33,823 bases of DNA from an uncultured Porphyromonadaceae bacterium (GCA_900548875.1 URMA01000028.1:1-33823), one strand, 5' to 3'; shown: positions 7,325 to 17,321, counted from the first letter of the stretch. Program-made: numbers and translations. The notes: a model not told the origin generated them from the letters alone.

Positions 7325-9153
7325 TATTCCGGTTTATTTATTAAGATAGGATATATATTCAATGCTTTTACTTTACATTTTCCAGTATCTGTTTTCACAC
7401 GAATACTCGAATATTGCTCTGTCGGGAAAACAAGATTTGTCATCGCAAAGCGACCCTCTCCCTCAAAAGCCTCAATACTGCTGCGGTCGACAAACAGGCG
7501 CAGACGCTGAACCGAACCTTTAGGACATGGAGCCACTGTTACTGCTGAGAAATCGGCATGAAAATCCACCACGCCGCTCTTGCTGCGGTCCATTGCAAAG
7601 GTTGACTGAACAAGGTCGTAAGTCATCACGACAGTATCGCCCTTTGCGTTCATCAAGTCAATCTGTACTTTATCTGCTTTTTTGCCGTCAAATTCCAGTT
7701 CAATCTCGCATGCTCCCTGACAAGCCGCCGGAATGCGCTTAAACGCACCCTTCGTTCCTGCCGAAAACGAGCCCAATGCCACTTTCTTGCCGCGAGCCGC
7801 CTCAATCTCCGGTGACGGAATCGATGCCAGCAGTAATTCGCCGTCATCGTTGCGGAACAGTTCAAGGTCGCGTGGAAGCGTATTTGCGCTGCGGAACTGC
7901 CGGGTAGGAACAACTGAGGCATACTGCCAGTTGCTCATCCACGCAATAACCGTGTGGCGGTTATCGGGAGCGTCGCTCCAAGATACGGCCGCATAATGGT
8001 CCTTTCCGAAATCCATCCATTTCGTTTCCTCCGGAGCGTCATCGCATACAAACCGATGACCGTCAAACTCTCCGACAAAATATTGAGTAGCGCTACCTCC
8101 GAACGGGCCGCCAGGGTTGATGTTGCAAATCAGCACCCATTTCTTTTCGTCGGTTCCTCTCACCGGAAGCTGCATCAGGTCGGGGCATTCCCAAACTCCG
8201 TCCTGACAGCCATAACCGTTTCCGAATGCGCTTTCCTTCTTCCATTCTTTCAGATCGGCGGAAGAGTAAATCCACATTTCCCGAGTCTGAGCGGCAGCAA
8301 GCACCATAATCCAGCGTTGTGTAGGTTCATACCAGAACATATTCGGGTCGCGGCATTCCTTGTCGGACGTAATAATCGGATTACCATTAAAAGCCTGGAA
8401 CGTACGGCCGTCATCCGTGCTGTATGCAAGACTCTGCATCTGGCTTTTGTCGACCGATGTGTAAATTGCCACAACAGCATCACGGCCAAAACCGGCCGTA
8501 TTAGCCGTATCAACCACACAGCTGCCACTGAAAATCACACCCAGACCATCCGGTTCAATTGCATTCGGCAAATGCTCCCAATTGACCAAATCGCGACTCA
8601 CGGAATGGCCCCATGTCATATTGTTCCATGTCGAACCGTAAGGGCCATACTGATAGCACAGATGCCATTCTCCATCCTTATAGAACATACCGTTAGGGTC
8701 ATTCATCCATCCGTACACCGGCGTGTGGTGATAGACCGGACGATAGACCTCCCGATTTGTCGTATCGTAGGTGTCCGACTTCTTCAGAGACTGGCTCCAA
8801 ACCGACTCCTCCACACAGCGCTGATCGCGACCACCGGTCGTACGCACGTCAAGGAGCACGGAACCATCCTTCAAGTCATGTAAATCGAAAGGCACATAAT
8901 AGTCAACCTTATGCACTGCCAGGCGGACACTAAATGTTTTCTCCAAACGATTGTTGACCAATACACGCACTTGCGCTTCCGGAGCGTTGTCCTCAATCGG
9001 AAGGAGCAGATAACGCTCGTTTCGTTCCACCCGCACCAAGCCGTGCTCGTCGCCCAACACTTCCAATTTCAATCCTTCCGTCGCGGCTCCAACCGGTAAC
9101 GAAACCGAAGTCAGCAGTAACGCTGCCAATGTATTTACTAAATTTTTTCTCAT
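7324..9153 (-). CDS. GH32 beta-fructosidase, periplasmic, with N-terminal domain
   Basis: Glycoside hydrolase family 32 enzyme that releases fructose from fructan oligosaccharides. The 609-residue protein has a Sec signal peptide (MRKNLVNTLAALLLTSVSLP, cleavage near 23) without a lipobox cysteine, so it is probably soluble in the periplasm. Residues 25-135 form an extra beta-rich N-terminal domain, probably the DUF4980-type domain known in front of Bacteroidota GH32 enzymes. The five-bladed propeller follows with WMNDPNG (nucleophile Asp152), RDPNMF (Asp269, transition-state stabiliser) and WECPDL (acid/base Glu322). The C-terminal beta-sandwich from about 470 contains the family motif FVDRSSIEAFEGEGR. 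Exo activity is inferred from location and similarity to the related PUL enzymes. Confidence 0.93.
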   Translation of the reverse strand: MRKNLVNTLAALLLTSVSLPVGAATEGLKLEVLGDEHGLVRVERNERYLLLPIEDNAPEAQVRVLVNNRLEKTFSVRLAVHKVDYYVPFDLHDLKDGSVLLDVRTTGGRDQRCVEESVWSQSLKKSDTYDTTNREVYRPVYHHTPVYGWMNDPNGMFYKDGEWHLCYQYGPYGSTWNNMTWGHSVSRDLVNWEHLPNAIEPDGLGVIFSGSCVVDTANTAGFGRDAVVAIYTSVDKSQMQSLAYSTDDGRTFQAFNGNPIITSDKECRDPNMFWYEPTQRWIMVLAAAQTREMWIYSSADLKEWKKESAFGNGYGCQDGVWECPDLMQLPVRGTDEKKWVLICNINPGGPFGGSATQYFVGEFDGHRFVCDDAPEETKWMDFGKDHYAAVSWSDAPDNRHTVIAWMSNWQYASVVPTRQFRSANTLPRDLELFRNDDGELLLASIPSPEIEAARGKKVALGSFSAGTKGAFKRIPAACQGACEIELEFDGKKADKVQIDLMNAKGDTVVMTYDLVQSTFAMDRSKSGVVDFHADFSAVTVAPCPKGSVQRLRLFVDRSSIEAFEGEGRFAMTNLVFPTEQYSSIRVKTDTGKCKVKALNIYPILINKPE

Positions 9154-9371
9154 TTTGTTATTTCATAATTAGTTTTTAAGATAGATACAGAGCCTTTTGC
9201 AGAAACCACGTAACCAGTAAGGCTTTCTCACCCGACAACTGACAAAGTCATTTCGCCAGACACTCACTCTTTCCTCAACCGACGGAAAACCGGGCGGTAT
9301 TTCTCCCTGTTCGTCATATCGAACGCATCGGGCATCTTCAAAAGGCTACATTCATATATGGAGCTATGGTG

Positions 9372-10952
9372 TTAATAGTAATTTACGCTAACATTACTAA
9401 CTTCAACAGAACCTTCGTAACTGTTAATCGACCAACAATTCTTTTGCAACCCATAGATCCGGTTCGTGTAAACGACATTGTCATTGATATATACGACACA
9501 AACTGAATTATCCGTATAGATGGTTACATTGTATTCATTGTTTGCCGGAGTCGGGAAAAAGTATCCGTCAATACCATTCACGAAGCCGATACCTTCTTCA
9601 CCTTGCTCTTCGAAATTCAATTTTTTATAGTCACCGTCTTTTTCCGGACTGACAACAATGGAATAATATTTCTTTGAATCCGTGCCACGCACAAAAGAGA
9701 AGCCAAACTTATCGGTTTTGCTGCCAGCCTTTACAGTAAAGGAAAGTTTGTTGCGCACATTCAGACGATTGAACAAGACATAAGCATTGCCCGTCAATTC
9801 ATACTTGTCGGCGTTCTCAACCACTCCGGCCTCACTCTTAGCCATCACCTTCAAAGCTGATTCCGTCGTGTATTTCTTGTCAATACCTTCTACATTTCCA
9901 AATGACAATGTTCCGTCTTCGTGCTGAATAATCCGATGAGCCACCAAGTTTCCGGCCCATTCAGGTTCGTTGGGTGCAGCTCCTACATCTGTGTTGTTGT
10001 TTCCTGTACGAGTCGGACACCAGCCCCAAATATAACGGTTAGAACCATCGGAAGCAGTCTTTCCTGCATAAAAAGCACGCGAATCCAATACTCCTTCATT
10101 TCCGTTGTTATCTGGCCACAATCCAGCGTCATTAGCCGTGCATGCCTTGAGTTCATCCAATGTACGTCCTTTAAAATATTGCACCTTGCGTACTGACGCG
10201 AGCCTTTCTGAATAAATGAGATACCACCAGTCACCCATCTTAAAGACATCAGGACATTCATAGAAACGGTCCCACATCATTGACATAAACTCGCCTTTAT
10301 GTGTCCAAGACTTCAAATCAGCGGAAGTAAACTCAGCCAATACACCTTTTGTCCCTTTAAGCGTAGAGACAATCATATGATATTGTCCGTCATCGCCTTT
10401 AAAGACAAAGGGGTCACGAAAATCTTTTGCACTATAGCCATAATCACTTCCCTGCAAATAAAACAACCGGCTCTTGGTCCATTCCTTAAAATCAGAAGAG
10501 GTAGCCATCATCACCACTTCCTGCTTTGAAGTGTGGCCCGTATAAAACGTATAGTACAATTTTGCAGCCTCATCATAGATTACACATCCCGTACCCAAAG
10601 CCGCATCAGCCTCGGCTGCCGTTCCCGTAGGAATCAATTCGCCCAAGGATTGATAGGAGGACAAGTCCGTCGTACTCACGCCCCAAATAGGATGATAAGT
10701 CGCATCCGGATTCGGGCGAAAATCCTGTAAATACAAGATTTTAAAATTCTGTTCAACCGGATCATAAAAAGGCATCGGGTCGCCGACATATCCTACTGCC
10801 AGTTTATAGAAAGAAGTGAACTGCTCATCCGTTGAAGCAAAATAGGTTGCTGTACCTTGCCAGTCTTTCTCGGTTAACACTGGTTCATCATTAGCACAAC
10901 TGCCTAACGACACCAAGACTACTGAAGCTAAAGAATATATTATTGATTTCAT
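9372..10952 (-). CDS. GH32 lipoprotein, surface endo-levanase type
   Basis: GH32-fold enzyme of 526 residues with a lipoprotein signal (lipobox SLGSC, Cys19) followed by NDEP, an acidic stretch like Bacteroides surface-export signals. It should sit on the cell surface and cut polymeric fructan. Catalytic positions are readable although the first differs from the classic WMNDPNG: VGDPMPFYD (candidate nucleophile Asp58), DFRDPFVF (Asp180) and YECPDVF (acid/base Glu232). The C-terminal third (about 375-526) is a beta-sandwich, probably the DUF4975-type domain. It resembles the endo-levanase of the B. thetaiotaomicron locus (BT1760) in gene position, lipidation and altered nucleophile motif. Levan over inulin specificity is therefore likely but inferred. 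Spaced 70 bases from the DUF4960 gene. Confidence 0.88.
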   Translation of the reverse strand: MKSIIYSLASVVLVSLGSCANDEPVLTEKDWQGTATYFASTDEQFTSFYKLAVGYVGDPMPFYDPVEQNFKILYLQDFRPNPDATYHPIWGVSTTDLSSYQSLGELIPTGTAAEADAALGTGCVIYDEAAKLYYTFYTGHTSKQEVVMMATSSDFKEWTKSRLFYLQGSDYGYSAKDFRDPFVFKGDDGQYHMIVSTLKGTKGVLAEFTSADLKSWTHKGEFMSMMWDRFYECPDVFKMGDWWYLIYSERLASVRKVQYFKGRTLDELKACTANDAGLWPDNNGNEGVLDSRAFYAGKTASDGSNRYIWGWCPTRTGNNNTDVGAAPNEPEWAGNLVAHRIIQHEDGTLSFGNVEGIDKKYTTESALKVMAKSEAGVVENADKYELTGNAYVLFNRLNVRNKLSFTVKAGSKTDKFGFSFVRGTDSKKYYSIVVSPEKDGDYKKLNFEEQGEEGIGFVNGIDGYFFPTPANNEYNVTIYTDNSVCVVYINDNVVYTNRIYGLQKNCWSINSYEGSVEVSNVSVNYY

Positions 10953-10984
10953 AAATTACATTGTTTGGTCAACGCTGTCCGATA

Positions 10985-11002
10985 TAGGGAGAAACCTCCC
11001 TA
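10985..11002 (-). other. Intercistronic hairpin between DUF4960 gene and levanase
   Basis: TAGGGAG (10985-10991) and CTCCCTA (10996-11002) form a perfect 7-bp stem with a 4-base loop. No T-run follows on the minus strand, so it is not a typical terminator; it could stabilise or process the mRNA between the binding proteins and the enzymes. Confidence 0.4.
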
Positions 11003-11022
11003 ATCGTACAACTATTATTTAA

Positions 11023-12420
11023 TTACTTATTGGACTCACTTATTAAATACTCAATAGCATTCTGAGTAAGTTTTTCGACGTTCTCATGATACGGATCACC
11101 CGTAACGTCGGCGATAGAATACCAGTCATAGCATCCTGAGCCAATACAAAGGACTCTACCGCTTGAAGCAGTCGACGGATATTCCCATACTACTACAGCG
11201 CCATCGCCTCCATATCCCAAACTGGTTGCACCATGATTGGTTTCCCAAGTATTCAAGTTCGCATAGTCTTCCCAGCCTATATGCCACTGTGACGTACTAT
11301 TAGTAATGTTATAGCCCTTGTCGCATGTATAAATGGCAGGCTTTCCATCAATCGTTTCAGCAGTTATGCCTGCATAAAGCGGATGTTCCGTATGGCCCGT
11401 AATAAAGAAGCTCCATGGACCTGTAACGGTTTCGCCCGATTGCTCTGAACCGCCCCAACTGTTATTGGGAACTTTTCCGTCCGCAGTGACATCCATTTTT
11501 GCAGCATAGTAGGTGGCAAAACGAGTCAACAGCAAACTACCTCCATTTTCATAGAAATCTTTCATTTTCGCTACAGTCTGTATAGCGCTTGCCGCCTTTT
11601 CGTTAAAGGCTGCTTCATTGCCTATACCTCCATCCACGTGGAAATGCCACCACATGACCTTACAACCGCTTAAGTCAACTCTTTCCGTACGGACATCATC
11701 GAACGACAGATACTCTGAATTTGAAATATTCTTCAGCATCCACGTTGCAGCAGCTTTTTCTTCCGGATTCAATTCATCGATCGAAGAAGCCAATCCAACG
11801 TACACGGCAAGAGGCGAATCAGACTGAACCACTTTCACTTCATAAGTAGAAGTGGCAGTTTCATACGTAACCGTAAATATTACAGGATTAGTAAAATCAA
11901 CAGCTTGTCCTGAAGCCGGGGTAACTGTAGCACCTTTGGTAGTCTCAATTGTAGGAATCAGACTCTTCACATTGACATTGGTCGGCACCCGAACTTGAAT
12001 TGAGTGGTTTTCTTCACCAATAATACCCGTATAGACGTCGTTCAACTTAAACGAAGTGATTTTGGCTTCATGATGCTTAACAGTAATGGTGTATTCCATA
12101 AACGCATCACCGTTTGTCACTTTTATTGTCTGAGGGAAAGAAAAGTTAACCATCTCTCCCACCTGCATTGAAGCCTGAGCACCTTCAGATACCTCAACAG
12201 CCGTTATTTCCATGGCGTCAGTATCATAATTTACAGGTACTTCGACTAAAACAGTTTTATTGGAATTATCAATTACTCCCTGAAATTCATCCAATTTTAA
12301 GGTTTTCAACCATGTGTCTCCGTCCAATTGAAGACTTGTTTCAGTATCATCACATCCTACCATCAAAAATAAGGAAAGGACAATGAAAAACACCTTATTT
12401 ATATATTTTATTGTATTCAT
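11023..12420 (-). CDS. DUF4960-type surface fructan-binding lipoprotein
   Basis: Lipoprotein of 465 residues when started at the ATG at 12420; an upstream in-frame TTG at 12429 is less likely. The signal ends in the lipobox LMVGC (Cys23), followed by DDTE, an acidic surface-type context. Residues about 30-205 are two beta-rich Ig-like modules, each with a strand pattern like V-VP-N-D--A and TITVKHHEA / TYEVKVVQSD at their ends. Residues from about 207 onward form a different alpha/beta domain beginning PLAVYVGLASSIDEL with WWHFHVDGG near its middle; this is the DUF4960 type found in fructan PULs. It holds the place of SusE/F: after susD and before the surface GH32. The related BT1761 is a surface levan-binding protein, so glycan binding is the likely role. 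Confidence 0.8.
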   Translation of the reverse strand: MNTIKYINKVFFIVLSLFLMVGCDDTETSLQLDGDTWLKTLKLDEFQGVIDNSNKTVLVEVPVNYDTDAMEITAVEVSEGAQASMQVGEMVNFSFPQTIKVTNGDAFMEYTITVKHHEAKITSFKLNDVYTGIIGEENHSIQVRVPTNVNVKSLIPTIETTKGATVTPASGQAVDFTNPVIFTVTYETATSTYEVKVVQSDSPLAVYVGLASSIDELNPEEKAAATWMLKNISNSEYLSFDDVRTERVDLSGCKVMWWHFHVDGGIGNEAAFNEKAASAIQTVAKMKDFYENGGSLLLTRFATYYAAKMDVTADGKVPNNSWGGSEQSGETVTGPWSFFITGHTEHPLYAGITAETIDGKPAIYTCDKGYNITNSTSQWHIGWEDYANLNTWETNHGATSLGYGGDGAVVVWEYPSTASSGRVLCIGSGCYDWYSIADVTGDPYHENVEKLTQNAIEYLISESNK

Positions 12421-12450
12421 AATATCCAATTATTAAGATTAACAACCAAA

Positions 12451-14193
12451 TTACCAGCCACCACAGTTTTGAATATAATGACCATTACTAGCGCTTATCT
12501 GAGCAAACGGTACTGGCAGATATTCATTTTTGTTCTTCGTAAATGAAGCATTCGAATAGACGGCACAGTCATTAGCTTCCTCTGCATAAAATTTATTCAA
12601 TACTTCATCAGCTTCACCCCAACGTACCAAATCAAAGAAACGGTCACATTCCATAGCCAATTCTATACGACGTTCAAATTTCAGAATCTTCAACGCTTCC
12701 TCCTGTGAGTAGCCACCAATATAAGGTTTTACATAGAAAGTTACATTATATAGAGACTCATAATCTGAAATCATGGTTGTACTTTGACTTGCACGGTTAC
12801 GGAGTTCATTTATTAAGCTTATGGCTTCCTCAATACGTCCGTCATTCAACTGAATCAAGGCTTCAGCACGCATCAGCAAAACATCTGCATAACGGAGTAC
12901 GATGTGGTTCATCGGACTTCCCCACCATCCGCCTTTAATCAGATATCCGCCATCCGGATCCACATTCTGTTTCAAGGAAACATAATATCCATAAAGACCA
13001 TTGCTACGGCTCCAGGTAGAAGACTTGTCCATCATGTATTTTTTATTGAATTCATACGGAAATCCCGGCATACCTACCGTCAGGAACAAACGGGGGTCGG
13101 CATTATCCTCTGTTGCAACATAATCATGGACATTGAAGGTATCAATAAACGGATGTCCGTTGTTGTCTGTTCTAAATGCATTCACCAAATTCTGGCTGGG
13201 CTTGTAGAAATCACATCCTCCGTCTGTTACCCCCGGGATATTCGGAACAATCAAACCGTATGACCAGTTGCAGTTACCATTGTTGGTGCCGTCATTCATA
13301 GAATATTGCATAGCCCACAACGATTCACATCCGTTTTCATATGCAGGTTCCGGACGGAAATTGTTATGAAAATCCGGTTCCAACGCATATCCGCCGGCAG
13401 TCATGATTGACTTTTCAGTATATTGAACTACTTTTTTCAAATCTTCGGCATTGATACTGGTCACTTCATTATTATCCGGATTGTCCTGGCGATATGCCTT
13501 ATACAAATACGTTTTTGCCAGATAAGCTGCCGCAGCCGCTTTCGTTGGACGTCCCTTGTCGGATTGAGTAACAGGCAAGTTGTCGTAAGCAAACTGGAAA
13601 TCATTGGCAATCTGCTGCCAGGCTTCATCATTCGTATAGGTATTGTTCGACAAATTATTGTATTCTTCCAGAGAAAGATTTTCGTCATTGGCCAAAACTA
13701 TATGCTTATACAGCTGTTTCAGCAAGAAGTGTCCATGGCCGCGCAGAAATCTCATTTCTGCAATACGCTGCTGTTTCAACGGATAGGTATTTTCATCCAT
13801 TTTATCCAGCAATTGTAAAGCAGTGTTGGCACGTGATATGCAATTATACAGACGCTGCCACATATCGCTGATATTCCAAGCGGTTGTCATGATACCTTGA
13901 GAAATATCCAAGGAGTGGAACACATCGCCGTCTTCCGTTCCATTACCACCTTTATAGGCATCATCCGAGCGAACATCATAATTCCACATAGAGAAAGAAG
14001 AGTTGATGTCTTCAGCTGAAATCCAAATGGCATAAGCGGAGACAACCACATTATCTACATATTCAGGATTCTGCAATTGGTCACCCTCAAGGGTACCCTG
14101 TGGAACTTGTTCATCCAAAAAGTCAGTACATCCGGAACAAGCCAACGTAACACCTAAGATTGTTGTATATAATAAATTTCTCATAATTCTCAT
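12451..14193 (-). CDS. susD: SusD-like starch/fructan-binding lipoprotein
   Basis: Surface lipoprotein of the RagB/SusD family that closes like a lid on the SusC barrel and binds the glycan. 580 residues. The signal peptide ends at lipobox ACSGC (Cys22) with the typical continuation TDFLDE. Further family marks are the alpha-helical repeats (for example IAEMRFLRGHGHFLLKQLY, about 148-166, and AAAAYLAKTYLYKAY, about 221-235), and the C-terminal YADVLLMRAEALIQLN and ERRIELAMECDRFFDLVRWG blocks, all standard for SusD proteins. A second in-frame ATG three codons in is equally possible as start. It follows susC after 17 bases. Substrate specificity cannot be read from the sequence; the PUL context says fructan. 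Confidence 0.95.
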   Translation of the reverse strand: MRIMRNLLYTTILGVTLACSGCTDFLDEQVPQGTLEGDQLQNPEYVDNVVVSAYAIWISAEDINSSFSMWNYDVRSDDAYKGGNGTEDGDVFHSLDISQGIMTTAWNISDMWQRLYNCISRANTALQLLDKMDENTYPLKQQRIAEMRFLRGHGHFLLKQLYKHIVLANDENLSLEEYNNLSNNTYTNDEAWQQIANDFQFAYDNLPVTQSDKGRPTKAAAAAYLAKTYLYKAYRQDNPDNNEVTSINAEDLKKVVQYTEKSIMTAGGYALEPDFHNNFRPEPAYENGCESLWAMQYSMNDGTNNGNCNWSYGLIVPNIPGVTDGGCDFYKPSQNLVNAFRTDNNGHPFIDTFNVHDYVATEDNADPRLFLTVGMPGFPYEFNKKYMMDKSSTWSRSNGLYGYYVSLKQNVDPDGGYLIKGGWWGSPMNHIVLRYADVLLMRAEALIQLNDGRIEEAISLINELRNRASQSTTMISDYESLYNVTFYVKPYIGGYSQEEALKILKFERRIELAMECDRFFDLVRWGEADEVLNKFYAEEANDCAVYSNASFTKNKNEYLPVPFAQISASNGHYIQNCGGW

Positions 14194-14210
14194 TTTAATT
14201 GTTTCTTGTT

Positions 14211-17200
14211 TTAAAAGCTAACATTAACACCGAAAGTCACATTTAATGGAATCGGATAGCCAAAGTTCGGGTTTTCCGGGTCCACTCCGGTAAACTCTTT
14301 GCTCTTGATAGTGAGCAGATTTTGTGCACTCAAATAAAAACGCAGGCGTTCCATTTTGATTTTCTGTGCCACCTTTTGCGGGACATTGTAACCAATTTGA
14401 AGATTACGCAACTTCAAATATGATCCGTCCTCAACAAAATAAGTAGACACGCGTTTTTCATTATTCACATCATCACGTGACAATGCGGGGATGTCAGAAT
14501 CCGGATTCGTAGGTGACCATGCATCCAATACACGTTTTCCCTTATTCAAGAAACCGATGTTCAAACCGCTCCACAAATCAGTTTCTTTTTTCAAGTCACT
14601 GATTATATCTACACCTTGAACACCTTGCCAGAACAAAGTCAAGTCAAAGTTTTTGTATTCGAGGTAAATATTCAATCCATAGCTGAATGCAGGAGTCGGA
14701 TCATAAATCCACTGCTGGTCTTTTTCATTAATCACGCCATTGCCGTCAAGGTCGCGCCAACGGATACGTCCTATTCCAGCGCCCTCCTGATATGCATGAT
14801 TATCAATTTCCTCCTGAGACTTAAAAATACCATCCGCTACATAACCTACTTGTGCACCATTTGGATGACCAATGACACTTTCCACGCCATTACCACCAAA
14901 TGTTCCATTTGCAGCTACTGTAGCAGGTAGTGCTGTAATTTCGTTACGGTATGCCGAAATGTTCGCACTCAAATCATACTTCAATCCAAAAGCTGTCGTA
15001 TTACGATATCCTAAGTTCAATTCAAAACCTTTGTTGTTCATTGCTCCGGCATTAATCCACTGAGAACTGCCTTCACCCATTACCGCAATACCTGCCATCT
15101 GAACAAGAATATCAGTTGTGTTCTTATAGAACCAGTCGAAGGAGCCATACAGTGTCTGTCTGAAGAAAGAGAAATCAAGACCCAAGTTAGTCTGAGTAGT
15201 AGTTTCCCATTTGATGTCATCATTTCCAATCTGATTCCGTTTAAATCCTGACTGCAAAATGCTGCCACCATTTGTACCGGCAATATCGTAAGATGTACCA
15301 TAGCTCTGTCCGCCAGATTCTGTCACACCATAGTTCGGTGCATAAATGGTATAGCGGGCTATATTTGAAATTTCCTGGTTACCAGTCTGGCCCCATGAAG
15401 CACGGATTTTCAAATCATCCAACCAGTTAATTCCTCTCATGAATTTTTCATTGCTAAGACGCCATCCCAAAGATACTGACGGGAAAGTGGCATAACGGTT
15501 ATTCTTACCGAAACGTGAAGAACCGTCACGACGAATAGTTACAGAAGCCAAATACTTGTCATCATAAGTATAATTGAATTTACCGAAGAAAGAAACCAAT
15601 GAATATCCTTCTGCCGTACCATAAGCTTGAGCTGTACCAGTTCCTGCATCAGGCCACATATAGTCAGGATTCAAAATACTGAAATCTTCTTTATATCCAG
15701 AAAACCAATCATCATCTTCTCTATTTAACTCCATACCCACCATTGCATCTCCACGATGTTTTCCAATTTCCAGATTGTAAGTAGCTATGGCATTCCACAT
15801 CCATTTAATCCAGTGTTCCTGTTTTGCTTCAACTGCATTCTTGTCGTTAGCTACGTTGCCTTCTGTAATAGGATAAGTAAATATACGCTGTTGTTTCTGT
15901 GAATAATCCAGACCAAATGTAGAACGGATATTAAAACCCTTAAACGGATTCAGATTTACATAAGCGTCACCAAACATACGCCAGTAATAATAACGGTTGT
16001 CCGAATTTCTATCCAAACGGGCTACCGGATTTTCACGGTCCGGATAGCCGCCTACAGGACCTGCATATTCTCCGTTGAGATCATAAACTGGCAAAGAAGG
16101 GTTGAATTGCAACACATTTTCCAAGAAACCGGCAGGAGCCTGAACTTCCGTAGTACGGTTCAAGGTAAAGTGTTCACCAACAGTCAATGCCTTTCCAATC
16201 AGATTATAGTCAGAGTTCATACGGGCAGAAAAACGATCAAAGTCTGTATATTTGATGATACCGAGGTTTTTATAATAACCCAAAGAGAAGAAAGAAGAGC
16301 CTTTCTCCGAACCATTACTTACCGATACGTTATATTGCTGAATGATACCTGTACGTGTTGTTTCATCAAACCAGTCTGTATCAGCTGACGGAACCAGATT
16401 GTTAGAATCCAGGAAACGTGACATGCTGATGCCGTTCAATTGAGGATAACCATTGGCATCATAACCCCAATCATATTTATATCCAAGTGGGTTCGTATTC
16501 GGATCCTGTCCCCCATTCACATAAGCTTGCCACATGGCTTGTCCATATTCTCTTGCATTCAGGACTTCCATCCTATTATTATACATGGAAGCAGAGACCG
16601 AGGCATCGAAATTAATTCTCAACTGACCGGATTTACCCTTCTTCGTAGTGATAATAATAACACCATTTGCCGCACGCGAACCATAAATAGAAGCAGAAGC
16701 AGCATCCTTCAACACCTGAATGGACTCAATATCATTACCATTCAACTCATGCATACCTGCTTTTGTCGGCACACCATCTATGATATAGAGCGGGTCATTG
16801 TTGTTTAAGGTACCGACACCACGGATACGAATTGTCGTTGAACCACTCGGATTACCATCTGCGGTAATGTTCATACCCGGAACACGACCCTGCAAAGCCT
16901 TCATAGGGTTGTTTTCATTTTGTTTAGAAAGTTCATCTACGCTGACTACAGAGATAGCACCTGTCAAATCGGCTTTACGTTGCGTTGTATAACCGGTCAC
17001 TACGACTTCCTCCAAAAGTTCGGCATTTTCCTCAAGTTCCACCTTCATGGACTCGGCGGCTTTTACGAACTGCGTCTTGTATCCCACATAGGAGATTTGC
17101 AATTCTGCACCTTCATTTACCTGAAGGGTGAAGTTTCCGTCAAAATCAGTGGTTGTTCCATTTGTTGTCCCTTTCTCCAATATGGAGACACCAATCATCG

Positions 17201-17321
17201 GCTCTCCGGTCCCCTTTTCCAGGACAACACCTTTTACAGTCATATTCTGGGCATAGACAGAGCCCATCAAGATTGCCATTGCACACAGCATGATCAATCT
17301 CAGAAGATTGTTTTTTGGCAT
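14211..17321 (-). CDS. susC: SusC-like TonB-dependent outer-membrane transporter
   Basis: TonB-dependent importer for fructan oligosaccharides, 1036 residues. A Sec signal (cleavage near VYAQ, about 25) is followed by the carboxypeptidase-regulatory-like domain typical of SusC (about 27-105, VKGVVLEKGTGEPMIGVSI to SYVGYKTQFV). The plug starts at EEVVVTGYTTQRKADLTGAI and contains GRVPGMNI, TIRIRGVGT, PLYIIDGVP and SIYGSRAANGVIIITTKKG. The rest is the 22-strand barrel, ending in phenylalanine (FGVNVSF) as needed for barrel assembly. No anti-sigma or STN domain precedes the plug, so it is not an ECF-regulated type; the divergent hybrid regulator fits that. It is the first gene of the PUL transcript. 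Confidence 0.96.
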   Translation of the reverse strand: MPKNNLLRLIMLCAMAILMGSVYAQNMTVKGVVLEKGTGEPMIGVSILEKGTTNGTTTDFDGNFTLQVNEGAELQISYVGYKTQFVKAAESMKVELEENAELLEEVVVTGYTTQRKADLTGAISVVSVDELSKQNENNPMKALQGRVPGMNITADGNPSGSTTIRIRGVGTLNNNDPLYIIDGVPTKAGMHELNGNDIESIQVLKDAASASIYGSRAANGVIIITTKKGKSGQLRINFDASVSASMYNNRMEVLNAREYGQAMWQAYVNGGQDPNTNPLGYKYDWGYDANGYPQLNGISMSRFLDSNNLVPSADTDWFDETTRTGIIQQYNVSVSNGSEKGSSFFSLGYYKNLGIIKYTDFDRFSARMNSDYNLIGKALTVGEHFTLNRTTEVQAPAGFLENVLQFNPSLPVYDLNGEYAGPVGGYPDRENPVARLDRNSDNRYYYWRMFGDAYVNLNPFKGFNIRSTFGLDYSQKQQRIFTYPITEGNVANDKNAVEAKQEHWIKWMWNAIATYNLEIGKHRGDAMVGMELNREDDDWFSGYKEDFSILNPDYMWPDAGTGTAQAYGTAEGYSLVSFFGKFNYTYDDKYLASVTIRRDGSSRFGKNNRYATFPSVSLGWRLSNEKFMRGINWLDDLKIRASWGQTGNQEISNIARYTIYAPNYGVTESGGQSYGTSYDIAGTNGGSILQSGFKRNQIGNDDIKWETTTQTNLGLDFSFFRQTLYGSFDWFYKNTTDILVQMAGIAVMGEGSSQWINAGAMNNKGFELNLGYRNTTAFGLKYDLSANISAYRNEITALPATVAANGTFGGNGVESVIGHPNGAQVGYVADGIFKSQEEIDNHAYQEGAGIGRIRWRDLDGNGVINEKDQQWIYDPTPAFSYGLNIYLEYKNFDLTLFWQGVQGVDIISDLKKETDLWSGLNIGFLNKGKRVLDAWSPTNPDSDIPALSRDDVNNEKRVSTYFVEDGSYLKLRNLQIGYNVPQKVAQKIKMERLRFYLSAQNLLTIKSKEFTGVDPENPNFGYPIPLNVTFGVNVSF

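Noticed and set aside
7954..8883. Open frame of 309 codons on the plus strand
   Set aside because: It lies fully antisense to the periplasmic GH32 gene, which has clear catalytic motifs; the translation shows no family signature.
9154..9371. Possible terminator or riboswitch in the gap between the two GH32 genes
   Set aside because: Only a 6-7 bp AAGCCTT/AAAGGCT pairing with a long loop and no T-run; no known riboswitch core seen.
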